Assembly: GCA_028622995.1 (NCBI GenBank)
Contig: JAJQJQ010000020.1
Location: 930,001 to 994,000 of the forward strand
Direction of reading: 5' to 3'
From: Panagrolaimus kolymaensis
Lineage: Eukaryota; Nematoda; Chromadorea; Rhabditida; Panagrolaimidae
DNA length: 64,000 nucleotides
The notes below the pieces were generated by a model, which ran no database searches, was not told the origin of the DNA, and saw only the letters and a list, made by a program, of their open reading frames with translations. The position numbers were made by a program, and so were the translations under genes. This document shows, piece after piece, positions 27,109-38,800 of the stretch. How positions within the stretch are numbered: the first letter of the stretch is position 1; each line of letters starts with the position of its first letter.

Positions 27109-28501
27109 TTAATTTCAGACAGATAACTTCTTATGAAAAAAGAAAGTGAAATTTTTATAGGAAAATATAAATTGGGTCATTTTTATTTTTAACTGCTTTA
27201 GTGAAGAACTTTTTTTATCGTCTTTTAATTTTTTTAATCAGGTGGGATGAGACGAGTATGAGAAGATAATTTATTGTTGTTATTAGTGGTTTATCTTTAA
27301 ACTTTCACTTTTTCAAAATTGTTATTGAAAAAAAAAATTAAATCTAAAGGAAAAGAGTTTCATCGTTAATGAGTTTTATAATAATTATGGAATATTAAAA
27401 ATCAAAGGCGGACTTCTTCATTGATTTTTTGTTTGTAAACAAGCAAAAAAAAAGAAATATTTAAAATCATTTAACAACTAAAATCTTAGCTGTAATCGTA
27501 TAGTAAAAAGTGGTCAAAAATATTATTTACGATAAGATAAATCTGATAAACTAGTAGTCAGTCAAGAGTTACGTAAAACAATGAAGCCTCAATGAATTGT
27601 TGATGCAACAGAAATTTAAACGTACAAACTAGTTTTTATATTGCTCTCATCTCGCGGTCAAATAAATATCATCCTCGTCTAAAAGCTTTTTTTGACGGTT
27701 GTTTGTAATCAACGGAAATGTTGACAAATGGAGCATTAGTAATGCTTTATTTTTAAACATAAAGTAAAATTATAAAGTTAAACTTGAAAGAAGCTAAAAA
27801 TTCTTCAATCAAAATAGAGAATACGAAAAAAGCTAGCCTAACAAAAATAATATCAAATTAGAGATGAATTTTATAATACGTTTATTTTAAATTTTATAAA
27901 CTTCTTTATATTATCCCAAATTTTCTTGAAAAAACTCAAATTGCTTCTCTAAAATTGCATTTTAATAAAGTGTAGTAATCCATATAATGAAAATGATAAT
28001 TTCCAAAAGTTTCCAAAGAAGAATATTTGCAGTTTCCTTTTTTTTTTCAAAATATTTGCACAAAATTTTATTTCATAACATGTTTTATTAAAAAAAATTA
28101 CAAGAAATTCACTTGTCAAACATTCACTTTTTGATATCATTTTCAAAAAAAGGAATTTCCGGATTTAAACAAGTGACCATTCGGGAGTTAGTTATTCAAA
28201 CTTTGCAAAAAAAGAAAAAGAATGAACAAGTACTTGAAATGCGCACAACCACAAAAAGACCTGCGAATTTAAAAAAACAAATAAACCAAATTCGACCAAC
28301 TCTCAAAACGTTACAAGAACAAGTCAGCATGTCAGCGTATGGCGCGCGAGGGAAAAGTAAGTAACAAAGCAAGCAATAGTTTCAAAAATCTAAGAGGATA
28401 CTAACTTATTGAGTAAGTAAAAAGTAAACAATATTTTTATGCATGATTTTACGAACCGTGGATTCATCATTAAACAAACTCTTATGAGTGTTGATTTGTT
28501 C
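27109..28501. other. AT-rich spacer left of the inverted duplication
   Basis: Holds the promoter of the minus-strand secreted gene. A Lys-rich open frame at 28113-28364 lacks support. Nothing else recognised. Confidence 0.45.
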
Positions 28502-28786
28502 AGCGGAAGCACGAAAGAGAAATATAGGAATAGCCATCCATCCATCCTGAGGGTATAGAGGGGAATGCAGTGCTTAAGCTATTTCGCGCAACAAAAAAAA
28601 AGCGAAAGATTTTTTTAGGTTGTTGAAATTTGTCTTCTTCTCATTCTTTTTTGTGTTGCATTAGTTAGCCTTGTGGACGTCTTCTTTTTTTCGTTTTCTT
28701 AACGATGATGACAAACAATCATTTGAATGGTTTTGGGTGGGACCGGATGTTAAGGAATAAAAAAAAAGACATGATTGTTAGAATAG

Positions 28787-28794
28787 TATATAAG
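28787..28794 (+). promoter_or_regulatory. TATA box of Cys/Gln-rich gene, left copy
   Basis: TATATAAG lies 95 nt upstream of the ATG, in a relatively T-poor context, fitting a core promoter with a short 5' UTR. Confidence 0.5.
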
Positions 28795-28888
28795 CTTTAA
28801 ACAAAATTTTGTTAAGGCACAGTTACAACACAGTTCGTGGTCTCATCACCCTTTCTCCGGCAGTTGAGTAAGGTATCCTACGAACATA

Positions 28889-30249
28889 ATGGCTCGTATT
28901 GCAATTGGATTATTAATCTGCGCGCTCGCGCTTATAAGCACGGCTTTTGCAGTGAGTTTTAGCTTGACTTTAAAAATACTTTAATTAATTTATTCATTTT
29001 ATTAGGATGAGGTCGTTCTCCGTGCTAAACGCCAGAATTGCGGCAATGCTGGTTATTGTGGTAATTCATGTTGTCCATCAACCCAACAAGTAATAATTTA
29101 ATTTTTTATATTATCGAAAGAATAATATAAAATTTAGAAACAACCACAATGCACATGCACTCAACAACAACAAGATCCTTGCTGTCAACAAATGCAACCT
29201 CAACAATCACAATGCACTTGTAATCAACAACAGCAAGATCCCTGCTGCCAACAGCAAATGCAACAGCCAACCTGCACTTGCAATCAACAACAACAAGATC
29301 CATGCTGCCAACAGCAGCCGAGCCAACAGCAAGCATGTAACTGCATTCAAGGTAAAACTTAAAATAAAATAGCGAGAATAAAATTATTATGGTAAATTTA
29401 GTGAATATTACTGTTCAATGCACCTGTAATCAACAACAACAAGATCCGTGTTGCCAGCAACAACAGCAAGATCCTTGCTGTCAACAACAACAAATGCAAC
29501 CCCAACAAGCCCAATGCAATTGTAATCAACAACAACAAGACCCATGTTGTCAACAACAGGTTCAACAACAACAACCAAGTTGTAATTGTAATCAACAACA
29601 ACAAGATCCTTGCTGTCAACAACAGCAAATGCAACCCCAACAATCACAATGTACATGCACACAGCAACAACAAGATCCCTGCTGTCAACAGCAAATGCAA
29701 CAACCAAGCTGTACATGTAATCAACAACAACAAGATCCTTGTTGTCAACAGCAACCTCAACAATCCCAATGTGCTTGTAATCAACAACAACAAGATCCTT
29801 GCTGCCAACAACAACAAATGCAACCCCAACAATCTCAATGCAGTTGCACTCAACAGCAACAAGATCCATGCTGCCCTCAACAACAAGTTCAACAACAACC
29901 AAGTTGTACCTGTAATCAGCAACAACAAGACCCTTGTTGTCAACAACAAATGCAACCTCAACAATCTCAATGTACTTGCAATCAACAACAACAAGATCCC
30001 TGCTGCCCTCAACAACAACAACCAGCAGTTACTTCTCAACCCCTCACTATTACACTTCAAATTGAATGCCCATCACAATGTCAACCTGCTTGCACTCCCC
30101 AATGTACTCAACAAAATATGCCTTCAACTATGTCATGTACCTCAAATAACTGCCAATGCCAAACCGGATATGTTCAATGCGCTCAACAACAATGTTGCCT
30201 TCGTTACAAATACATGCGGCGTCGCGCTCGCCGTTCTATTCGTGCCTAA
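28889..30249 (+). CDS. Secreted Cys/Gln-rich repeat protein, copy 1
   Basis: Four exons: 28889-28951, 29006-29089, 29138-29351, 29402-30249; 402 aa. Exon 1 is a clean signal peptide (MARIAIGLLICALALISTAFA). Next, DEVVLRAKR ends in R-x-K-R, a furin-type cleavage site, and is followed by QNCGNAGYCGNSCCPS. The body is 13 repeats built on C-x-C-(N/T)QQQQDPCCQQQ with MQPQQSQ linkers. Residues after about 325 form a different Cys-rich tail (CPSQCQPACTPQC ... CAQQQCCLRYKYM) ending in a very basic RRRARRSIRA. It is presumably a disulfide-rich extracellular matrix, cuticle or glue-like protein; no known family was recognised. A TATA box precedes it, and AATAAA is at 30432-30437. An identical copy faces it on the minus strand. 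Confidence 0.85.
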
Positions 30250-30477
30250 AAGTGTTGTTTATTACTTCATTTAAGTTTATCAAAAAAATATCAACACCAA
30301 GTGAACATTGCCAAAAATGACTCTTTTTTGTATACATTGGTTTTCGAAAAAAAGTTTTATTGTTTTTTTTTGTACTTTTACGAAAAAATGTTTAATTTTT
30401 ATACTCATTGTTTTTCATCTCTCAATAATATAATAAATACTTAATTTTTAGTTTTTTCTTATTTATCAACAATTGAT

Positions 30478-31750
30478 TTATAATATTCAATATGTGCTTG
30501 AACTTTGCATCTTGAAAATATATGCCCTATCATAAACATTAGGTCACGAGGTTTATTTTTTCCTATAGTCGACACTTTCCAAAATTTTGTTTTGCACTAA
30601 TATTTCCTCTTTTTATTTCAAATCTCTTTACTAACATCACTCACTTGTTTCCATTATTTCTAAAATTTTATTTACTATTTATATATATCCCTTTCTCTTG
30701 TCCATTTAAGCTGAAATTCAAAAAAATTAACAGCTGTTTGGTCGATCGAAAGATTCTTTTTGGAAAAGAAAAATACAAAAAAATTGAAAATAATAATATA
30801 AATTTTATTGAAGCAGAAAAGTCACCTCTAATAACATTTTTTAGTCACCAAACCTCGATTTTTGAAGATTCCTGAAAAATAAGGTACGATTAATAATTTT
30901 AAATAATGAAGAATGAAGATGAAAACGAAGAGGTTCACTTCTTTCAGTAAACAAAAAGAATTTAATTTAAGAGAGAAATTTTTTATCACCGTCTTATTTA
31001 TTATTGCTTTATCTCCATTGATCATTATAATATTATTATTCTGCTTGCCTCTAAAATGCTATTAAATCAATTCGAACTTCTGAAACCCGGAAGTTCGGTC
31101 AAATGTCTAAATATTAATCTGAACATTCGAAATTCAAAAATTTTTTCGTTTTTAAACCGGTTTAATTAGACCTTTTATTTCAGGACATTTGTTCTTTATT
31201 CAAATCGTGCTAATTTAAAGAATAAGCGTTTTTATAAAAAAAATTTGAAAAATCATTTTCCTGATTAATAATTTGATTTTAGTTTGAAATGAACGATTAC
31301 TATTTTTTTAAACAAAATCAATCCAAATTTAAAAATGAGAAAAAAATAATAAATTTTTATGGTTTTAAAGCAAATTTAGCGTGATTTTAAGCTTATTTGT
31401 ATATTTCCTATCTTTCGAAGAAAAAACCGAACGAAAAGAATTCTGTAGACGGATGAACATCCAAATCTGCAAAAAAAGTACTTTCAGACATCCCAGATAA
31501 ATGAAGTTCCATAAAACTTTCAGCGCTTCAAATTTAACTTCAAGTTTATATGTATTAAAAAAGTTCAAAGACCTTCAAAAGAGAGAAAGGAAAAAAAGAA
31601 AAGTTTAAGAATTTCTGAACAGTCATTAAAGGTACAAAATTAAAATTCCTTAATTTAAACTTATAAAAACTAAAGAAACAAGAAAAATTCAAAAATAAAA
31701 AGCTTATGGGAAAGCCTGTCTTCTGGTCACATAAATAAAGAGTAGCAACC
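30478..31750. other. Single-copy spacer of the inverted duplication
   Basis: 1,273 bp between the two arms, AT-rich and without a credible gene. Near the symmetry centre (31114) is a small hairpin, GAACTTC with GAAGTTC, at 31077-31099. Confidence 0.55.
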
Positions 31751-31978
31751 ATCAATTGTTGATAAATAAGAAAAAACTAAAAATTAAGTATTTATTATAT
31801 TATTGAGAGATGAAAAACAATGAGTATAAAAATTAAACATTTTTTCGTAAAAGTACAAAAAAAAACAATAAAACTTTTTTTCGAAAACCAATGTATACAA
31901 AAAAGAGTCATTTTTGGCAATGTTCACTTGGTGTTGATATTTTTTTGATAAACTTAAATGAAGTAATAAACAACACTT

Positions 31979-33339
31979 TTAGGCACGAATAGAACGGCGA
32001 GCGCGACGCCGCATGTATTTGTAACGAAGGCAACATTGTTGTTGAGCGCATTGAACATATCCGGTTTGGCATTGGCAGTTATTTGAGGTACATGACATAG
32101 TTGAAGGCATATTTTGTTGAGTACATTGGGGAGTGCAAGCAGGTTGACATTGTGATGGGCATTCAATTTGAAGTGTAATAGTGAGGGGTTGAGAAGTAAC
32201 TGCTGGTTGTTGTTGTTGAGGGCAGCAGGGATCTTGTTGTTGTTGATTGCAAGTACATTGAGATTGTTGAGGTTGCATTTGTTGTTGACAACAAGGGTCT
32301 TGTTGTTGCTGATTACAGGTACAACTTGGTTGTTGTTGAACTTGTTGTTGAGGGCAGCATGGATCTTGTTGCTGTTGAGTGCAACTGCATTGAGATTGTT
32401 GGGGTTGCATTTGTTGTTGTTGGCAGCAAGGATCTTGTTGTTGTTGATTACAAGCACATTGGGATTGTTGAGGTTGCTGTTGACAACAAGGATCTTGTTG
32501 TTGTTGATTACATGTACAGCTTGGTTGTTGCATTTGCTGTTGACAGCAGGGATCTTGTTGTTGCTGTGTGCATGTACATTGTGATTGTTGGGGTTGCATT
32601 TGCTGTTGTTGACAGCAAGGATCTTGTTGTTGTTGATTACAATTACAACTTGGTTGTTGTTGTTGAACCTGTTGTTGACAACATGGGTCTTGTTGTTGTT
32701 GATTACAATTGCATTGGGCTTGTTGGGGTTGCATTTGTTGTTGTTGACAGCAAGGATCTTGCTGTTGTTGCTGGCAACACGGATCTTGTTGTTGTTGATT
32801 ACAGGTGCATTGAACAGTAATATTCACTAAATTTACCATAATAATTTTATTCTCGCTATTTTATTTTAAGTTTTACCTTGAATGCAGTTACATGCTTGCT
32901 GTTGGCTCGGCTGCTGTTGGCAGCATGGATCTTGTTGTTGTTGATTGCAAGTGCAGGTTGGCTGTTGCATTTGCTGTTGGCAGCAGGGATCTTGCTGTTG
33001 TTGATTACAAGTGCATTGTGATTGTTGAGGTTGCATTTGTTGACAGCAAGGATCTTGTTGTTGTTGAGTGCATGTGCATTGTGGTTGTTTCTAAATTTTA
33101 TATTATTCTTTCGATAATATAAAAAATTAAATTATTACTTGTTGGGTTGATGGACAACATGAATTACCACAATAACCAGCATTGCCGCAATTCTGGCGTT
33201 TAGCACGGAGAACGACCTCATCCTAATAAAATGAATAAATTAATTAAAGTATTTTTAAAGTCAAGCTAAAACTCACTGCAAAAGCCGTGCTTATAAGCGC
33301 GAGCGCGCAGATTAATAATCCAATTGCAATACGAGCCAT
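31979..33339 (-). CDS. Secreted Cys/Gln-rich repeat protein, copy 2
   Basis: Minus-strand mirror of the gene at 28889-30249, with exons 33339-33277, 33222-33139, 33090-32877 and 32826-31979; 402 aa. The main exon translates identically, including all Cys/Gln repeats and the basic C-terminus. Signal peptide, furin-like site, introns and TATA box are all conserved, so this copy should be expressed like copy 1. The genes converge tail to tail across the 1.27-kb spacer. Absence of even silent differences points to very recent duplication, gene conversion or an assembly artefact. Confidence 0.85.
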
Positions 33340-33433
33340 TATGTTCGTAGGATACCTTACTCAACTGCCGGAGAAAGGGTGATGAGACCACGAACTGTGT
33401 TGTAACTGTGCCTTAACAAAATTTTGTTTAAAG

Positions 33434-33441
33434 CTTATATA
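33434..33441 (-). promoter_or_regulatory. TATA box of Cys/Gln-rich gene, right copy
   Basis: TATATAAG on the minus strand, 95 nt upstream of the copy-2 ATG; mirror of 28787-28794. Confidence 0.5.
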
Positions 33442-33726
33442 CTATTCTAACAATCATGTCTTTTTTTTTATTCCTTAACATCCGGTCCCACCCAAAACCA
33501 TTCAAATGATTGTTTGTCATCATCGTTAAGAAAACGAAAAAAAGAAGACGTCCACAAGGCTAACTAATGCAACACAAAAAAGAATGAGAAGAAGACAAAT
33601 TTCAACAACCTAAAAAAATCTTTCGCTTTTTTTTTGTTGCGCGAAATAGCTTAAGCACTGCATTCCCCTCTATACCCTCAGGATGGATGGATGGCTATTC
33701 CTATATTTCTCTTTCGTGCTTCCGCT

Positions 33727-34430
33727 TAATTGTTTTGTGAATTTATTTGAATCTTCGAAATTAAAGTTTTGCATGGTTAAATATTTCGATGACGGCACTT
33801 TTTTCTGCCCAACCTGTATTTGTAAAAAAAAACATTTTTCTTTTTCTTTTTTTCTTTCTCACAAACACTTGCCTACTTTTTTTTGTTGCTTTTTTATTAG
33901 GTAATTAAAGCAAATCTAGTTGGTTGAACAGACGTCTTGTTTTATTGGACCACTTCTTGATTTAGTAGTCTTTGTACTTGAGTTAAGCTTAAAGAAAAAG
34001 AGTAATGAACAGAAATTTTTTATGATTTGTTTTAACTAGAATTAATGATTAAAAAACTACAAGAGGTAAAAAAATGAAAGTTGTCAAATTTGAGTTGAAA
34101 CGCTTTACGATTTTTTGTCTTTACTCCTTTTTTGCATTTTTTTATATTCGAGAAGAGTGTTCTAGTTTTTTTAATTGAGTGAATACATTGTTATTTGATG
34201 GCATTCGTTTTCCACATTAAGAAGTTCTTCTTTTTTTGTTGATAAAAATAATAAGAAACATTGCGTAAAATGTATTTTAAAAATAAGTAATAAAATGCGG
34301 ATTATTTTTTTTATAAGCATCCATAAAAATAAGGAAAAAGCATATTTTCTTATCAGAAATGATACTTCTCTGCTCAAACAATAAACCAAAAAAAATATTT
34401 TGCTTTCATTGAGAAACAATTTTAAGGAAA
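33727..34430. other. Spacer between inverted duplication and kinase
   Basis: T-rich; presumably the kinase promoter. I looked here for missing TAF1 N-terminal exons and found none. Confidence 0.5.
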
Positions 34431-35714
34431 ATGAAATTGGAATTTGATTTGTTAAATGTTCCAAAAAATGATATTGGTCAAAAACTTTTGGAAAATTTAA
34501 TAAATCTTCCAAACATAAATCAGCTTCAATTTCCTAATTGGAATGGAAAATATGATGTTGTTGATTTTACATTTGTTAATAACATTTCTGATCAAACTCT
34601 TAATCCAGTGACAAAAGAATTTCATGAAAAGGCTAAAATTTATTTTGCACGTAAAATAGTTAAAGTTATATGGAATAAATGGATGAACCCTCAAGAAGCA
34701 AAAGAATTTAATCAATTAATTCGAGAAATTGATACTCATCTAAAAGTAAGCATTTAAGAAGTTTAATGACTTTCAATTTAATTTGAAGAAAGATTTTACA
34801 TTTTTATAAAATTTAAAAAAGATTCAGTAGATTCAGCAAATTTTTCTATCACTCCCTTCAATTTCTTTCCATCATAACTTTTATTACTTTCCATTTTTCC
34901 CCATCAGCTTTATCCTAGTTTTTTTTAAACATTTCAATGATTTTTTTAACCCTTTAATTATTTGCAGTATTCTCCACATGTTAATCCCGCAGTTAATCGC
35001 CTCATTCGATTTTATGGTTTTGGAATTCATGATTTTAAAGTTAACATTCTCACAGAATTGATGGATGGAAATTTAACAGCAATTCGAAATCACATTAAAA
35101 AAACTCGAAAAAAGTTTCCGTCCAAATTACTTCAATACATTTGTGTTGTTCTTGTGGAAGCTTTAGATTATATGAAAACACAATTTAATATTATGCATCG
35201 AGATATTAAACCCGATAATATTTTATATTCGAAAGAAACAAAAACAATAAAACTTGCAGATTTTGGAATATCTCGAACTTTAGCCGAATCAAAAGCCACA
35301 ACAATGGTTGCAACATTCATGTATCTTCCACCTGAACGAGTAGGAATTCATCGAAAATCATATGGTATTGAATCAGATATTTGGAGTATTGGAATGGTTT
35401 TAGCTGAAATGATATGCGGAAAATTTCCATTAGTTGAAAGTGAAAATGAGGAAAATTTTAAAACCGTGCAATACAAGTTACATCAAAATAAAAATGGATA
35501 TAAAATTAAAGAATTAGCAATCAATGCAGCTTTTAGTGAACCTGTAGTTGATACTATTGAAGACATTGAAGCTGAATTTATTGATATTTGTTTACAACCA
35601 TTTAATTCAGAAACAAAAAATCCTCGGCCAAATAATTATTCAAAGCTAAAATCATTAAAGTTTTATTCTGATTTTAATGAAAAAACTTTCGATTTGCTAT
35701 CATTTTTAAAATAA
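34431..35714 (+). CDS. Divergent MAP2K-like protein kinase
   Basis: Two exons, 34431-34745 and 34968-35714; 353 aa. The catalytic half is standard: HRDIKPDN (Asp184), KLADFG (203-205), an activation segment ISRTLAESKATTMVATFMYLPPER read in order, then YGIESDIWSIGMVLAEM. PPER and the DIWSIGM arrangement resemble the MAP2K (STE7) group. The N-lobe is odd: no glycine-rich GxGxxG loop is visible, and the putative ATP Lys is in RKIVKVIW. The second half of the C-lobe is also diverged. It may be a lineage-specific, expanded kinase with unusual or weak activity. AATAAA at 35758-35763 and the TAF1 start only 125 bp downstream suggest that the two are co-transcribed. Confidence 0.75.
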
Positions 35715-35839
35715 ATAAATGCTTAAATAATCAATTTCGCGTGAATCGTAAAGTCTAAATAAAGACCCTAAAAATCCAACACAAAAATTCTTGAATAAAT
35801 TACGCCTAAGAACATCCGCCATTACTCAATCAACCAGGA
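35715..35839 (+). promoter_or_regulatory. Intercistronic region of a probable two-gene operon
   Basis: Contains AATAAA (35758-35763) for the kinase, then an AG at 35809-35810 usable as a trans-splice acceptor 29 nt before the TAF1 ATG. Spacing of about 100 bp between polyadenylation signal and next gene is typical of nematode operons. Codons 35813-35839, directly before the ATG and in its frame, read HPPLLNQPG, which continues TAF1 homology. Confidence 0.5.
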
Positions 35840-38800
35840 ATGGCAAGCAAAATTCGAAATTATTATAAAAGAGTAAGCTTTTATTTCATGTAATTTTAAC
35901 TTATCTGATTAACGACATTTTAGGAAAATAACAAGGACGAAGATTTGGAACTAGAATTTGGTGAAACAGCTTACACTCATACTTTTCCATTTTTGGGTAA
36001 TCTTGAACCTGGTCAATATCTTCAAGCTATAGAAAATAATATGTTTCGTGCTCCAATCTTTCAACACACGCCAAAAACTACGGATTATTTATTGATTAAA
36101 AGTGGAAATAGGTAGTAATTATTGTTTTTGAATTCAACAATTTTTCTAATCAAATATTTTTTTAGTTTGATACTCCGAAAATGTCCTCTTCCATTTGTGG
36201 TTGGTCAAGAATGTCCACTTCAAGAAGTTCCAAATCCAAATTCTAAAAAAGCTTCCGTATTTGTTCGAGATTTTCTTCTTGCTTTTATTTATCGCTTATT
36301 TTGGTCTTCAAAAGATACACCACGCCGACTCAAAATGGATGATATCAAAGCTGCATTCCCACATTATGCCGAATCTTCTGTACGTAAAAGACTTAAGGGA
36401 TGTTCTGATTTTAAAAGGCTTGGTGCTGGTACCGAACAAAACTATTGGGTATTGAAAGAAGATTTTCGCCTACCATCAAAGGAAGAAGTTCTTGCAATGA
36501 TTACACCCGAAATGTGTTGTGCAAATTATTCTATGCTTGCTGCTGAACAACGACTCAAGGATGCTGGTTATGGAGAGAAATATATTTTTGCTGGTGATGT
36601 TGAAAATGATAGCGATGACGAAGTTACAATTGAAGATGAAATAAAATGTGCGCCATGGAATACCACTCGAGCATTTTTAGCTGCTCAAAGAGGCAAATGT
36701 GTTCTTGATCAAAGTGGTATAGCTGATCCAACTGGCTGTGGTGCAGGTTATTCATATGTTCGTGTAACAGCAAAACCACAAAAAGAAGATATTCCTCCTG
36801 TTCAAAAACGCTTAGTCATTGGAACCAATGCTGATTTAAGAAAGTTACCATTAAAAGAAGCTAAAGAAATTTGTAAGGAATACGGTGTCCGTGATGAAGA
36901 AATCAATACATTAAGTCGATGGGAAATTATTGATGTTATTCGTACACTTTCAACTCAAGCAGCTAAAGCTCGATCGGATTTATTTGGAATGGCCCGATTT
37001 GCTCGTGGTAACATTCGACTGAATTATGCTGATATGCAACAAAAATACAAGCAATATTGTCAAAGAATTTTTGATCTCCAAAATAAAACTTTATCCAATG
37101 CTGCTGATTTATCAACGGATGATGATTCAAGTGCGGAAGAAGATGAACATGATGAAGAAATGGTTGCAAGATTAGAAAATATTCTAACAAAAGGTAATTT
37201 TTGATTTTATTTTTTACAAATTACACAATCATTAATTTTTAGCTTTGGGAAAGAAATCAACACCATCGACTCCATCAAAAAAGCTGCCGCCTAAAAAAAG
37301 TATCAATAAGAAATTTGGTGACGGAAGTGAACAAAAAGATTTTGATGATTTGATGAGAATGGTTCATGGTGAAGATAGCCAACCATCTTCATCTCCAGCA
37401 CCAACAAATATTCCTGGTCCTTCAACATCGGCAGAAAAAGACTCTCTTCCAAAATCGCTGTTAAATTTTGCTCCCGGAAGTGATGAAATGATTGTTGCAC
37501 AAAATTTGAAAATTTCTCGAAAAGCTCTTGAAATGCTTTGCAGTCGTGATAACAAAATGAAAAAATTGAAGATTATTCGAACTGTTCGCGATGCAGATGG
37601 ACGTGAAATTGTATGTTTTAATTTGATTCGAATTTTTTTTTTATCCTTTACGTGTTTTTTTTTAGGTGAAATCTGAAATTATTTCCAATTCTCAAGTCGT
37701 CGAAGCTTATGTTAAAGTTCGAACAACCAAAGATGAAAAGTTTATTCGTGAATATTCGCATAAAGATGAAGAGTACAAAGAAGAAAAACGAAAAGAAAAA
37801 CGTCGTCTTCAAGATCAACTTCGTCGAATAAAGCGAAATGAAGAAAGGCAAAAGCAAGGAATTCAACCAAAGAAACAAGCGGCACCGCCAAAGCCAAAAC
37901 CCATCAAAGAAAGTTTTCAAAAAATGAAATGTTCAGCTTGTGGTGAAAAAGGCCATATGAAAACGAATAAGAATTGTCCATTGTATGGTAAAGCTCCAAT
38001 ATTAACTTCAATCGTTCCTACTGTTCGTGATGTATTAGGCGCTCATCAACTTGAAGATGGAAATTCTCGTAGTGAAGTCACTGAAGTTGAAGGAACCAAA
38101 CTTCGAATTAAGAAGGCTGCACTCGCTGAGAAAAGTTTCTTGAAGATGAAAATTCCAAAAAATATGATCAAACCTTTAAAGAAGCCCGTTGGCAATGAAA
38201 CTCTTCGAGCTGCTTTATCTACCGCTGATTCCGATAATCATACTGATGATGGTTCGGGTGATGATAGTACTAATATCATACCGCCATTAAGATTCAAAGG
38301 AAAATTACCACCTAAAGCTGCAACAACTCGAAGAAAATCAACCATGGATGATATTGATTATCTTGCAGGACCTCATAAATCTGTTCATCGACGACGTGCT
38401 GATCCAAAAGTTCTTATGGCAACTACTCTTGGAGAAATTTACACTGAACTTAAAGGCATTTCTGGTTCTGAAGCTTTGATGTATCCCGTAAATGCTAAAA
38501 AGGTACCCGATTATTACAATGTTATCACAAATCCAATGGATATGCAACAAATTCACAAGAAAATTACTAGCAATAATTATCAACTTCGAAATGATTTTCT
38601 AAAGGATGTTGGACAAATGCTTCAAAATAGCTTAAAATACAATGGTGATACTCATCCAATAACTCAAACTGCAAAAAATATGTTAAACATTGCTGCTCAA
38701 AGAATCCAAGAAAATGAAACAAAACTTCTTGAATTTGAAAAACAAATCAATCCTTTATTGCATGAAGATGATATGGTTGGATTTTCATATATTTTGGAAG

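Larger units (their letters stand above)
28502..30477 (+). repeat. Left arm of giant inverted duplication
   Basis: The 1,976-bp sequence is repeated in reverse at 31751-33726. Every landmark I checked (gene starts, exon borders, TATA box, homopolymer lengths) sits at mirror positions summing to 62228, so there are no net indels, and the encoded main exons are identical. Similarity starts abruptly at 28502 and stops at 30477. Confidence 0.95.
31751..33726 (-). repeat. Right arm of giant inverted duplication
   Basis: Exact mirror of 28502-30477, ending at 33726 within a shared AGCGGAAGCACG block. Flanks outside the arms are unrelated, so both borders are sharp. Confidence 0.95.

Noticed and set aside
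28113..28364. Lys-rich 83-codon open frame
   Set aside because: Low complexity, no similarity recognised and no supporting exons; could not be supported as a gene.
29398..30274. Leu-rich, Val/Asp-rich and Asn-rich open frames over the Cys/Gln-rich gene
   Set aside because: They arise from CAA/CAG repeats read in other frames; the splice-consistent frame with signal peptide is the gene.
33727..34430. Missing TAF1 N-terminal exons hidden upstream of the kinase
   Set aside because: Read in all plus frames; no TAF1-like sequence found between the inverted duplication and the kinase.
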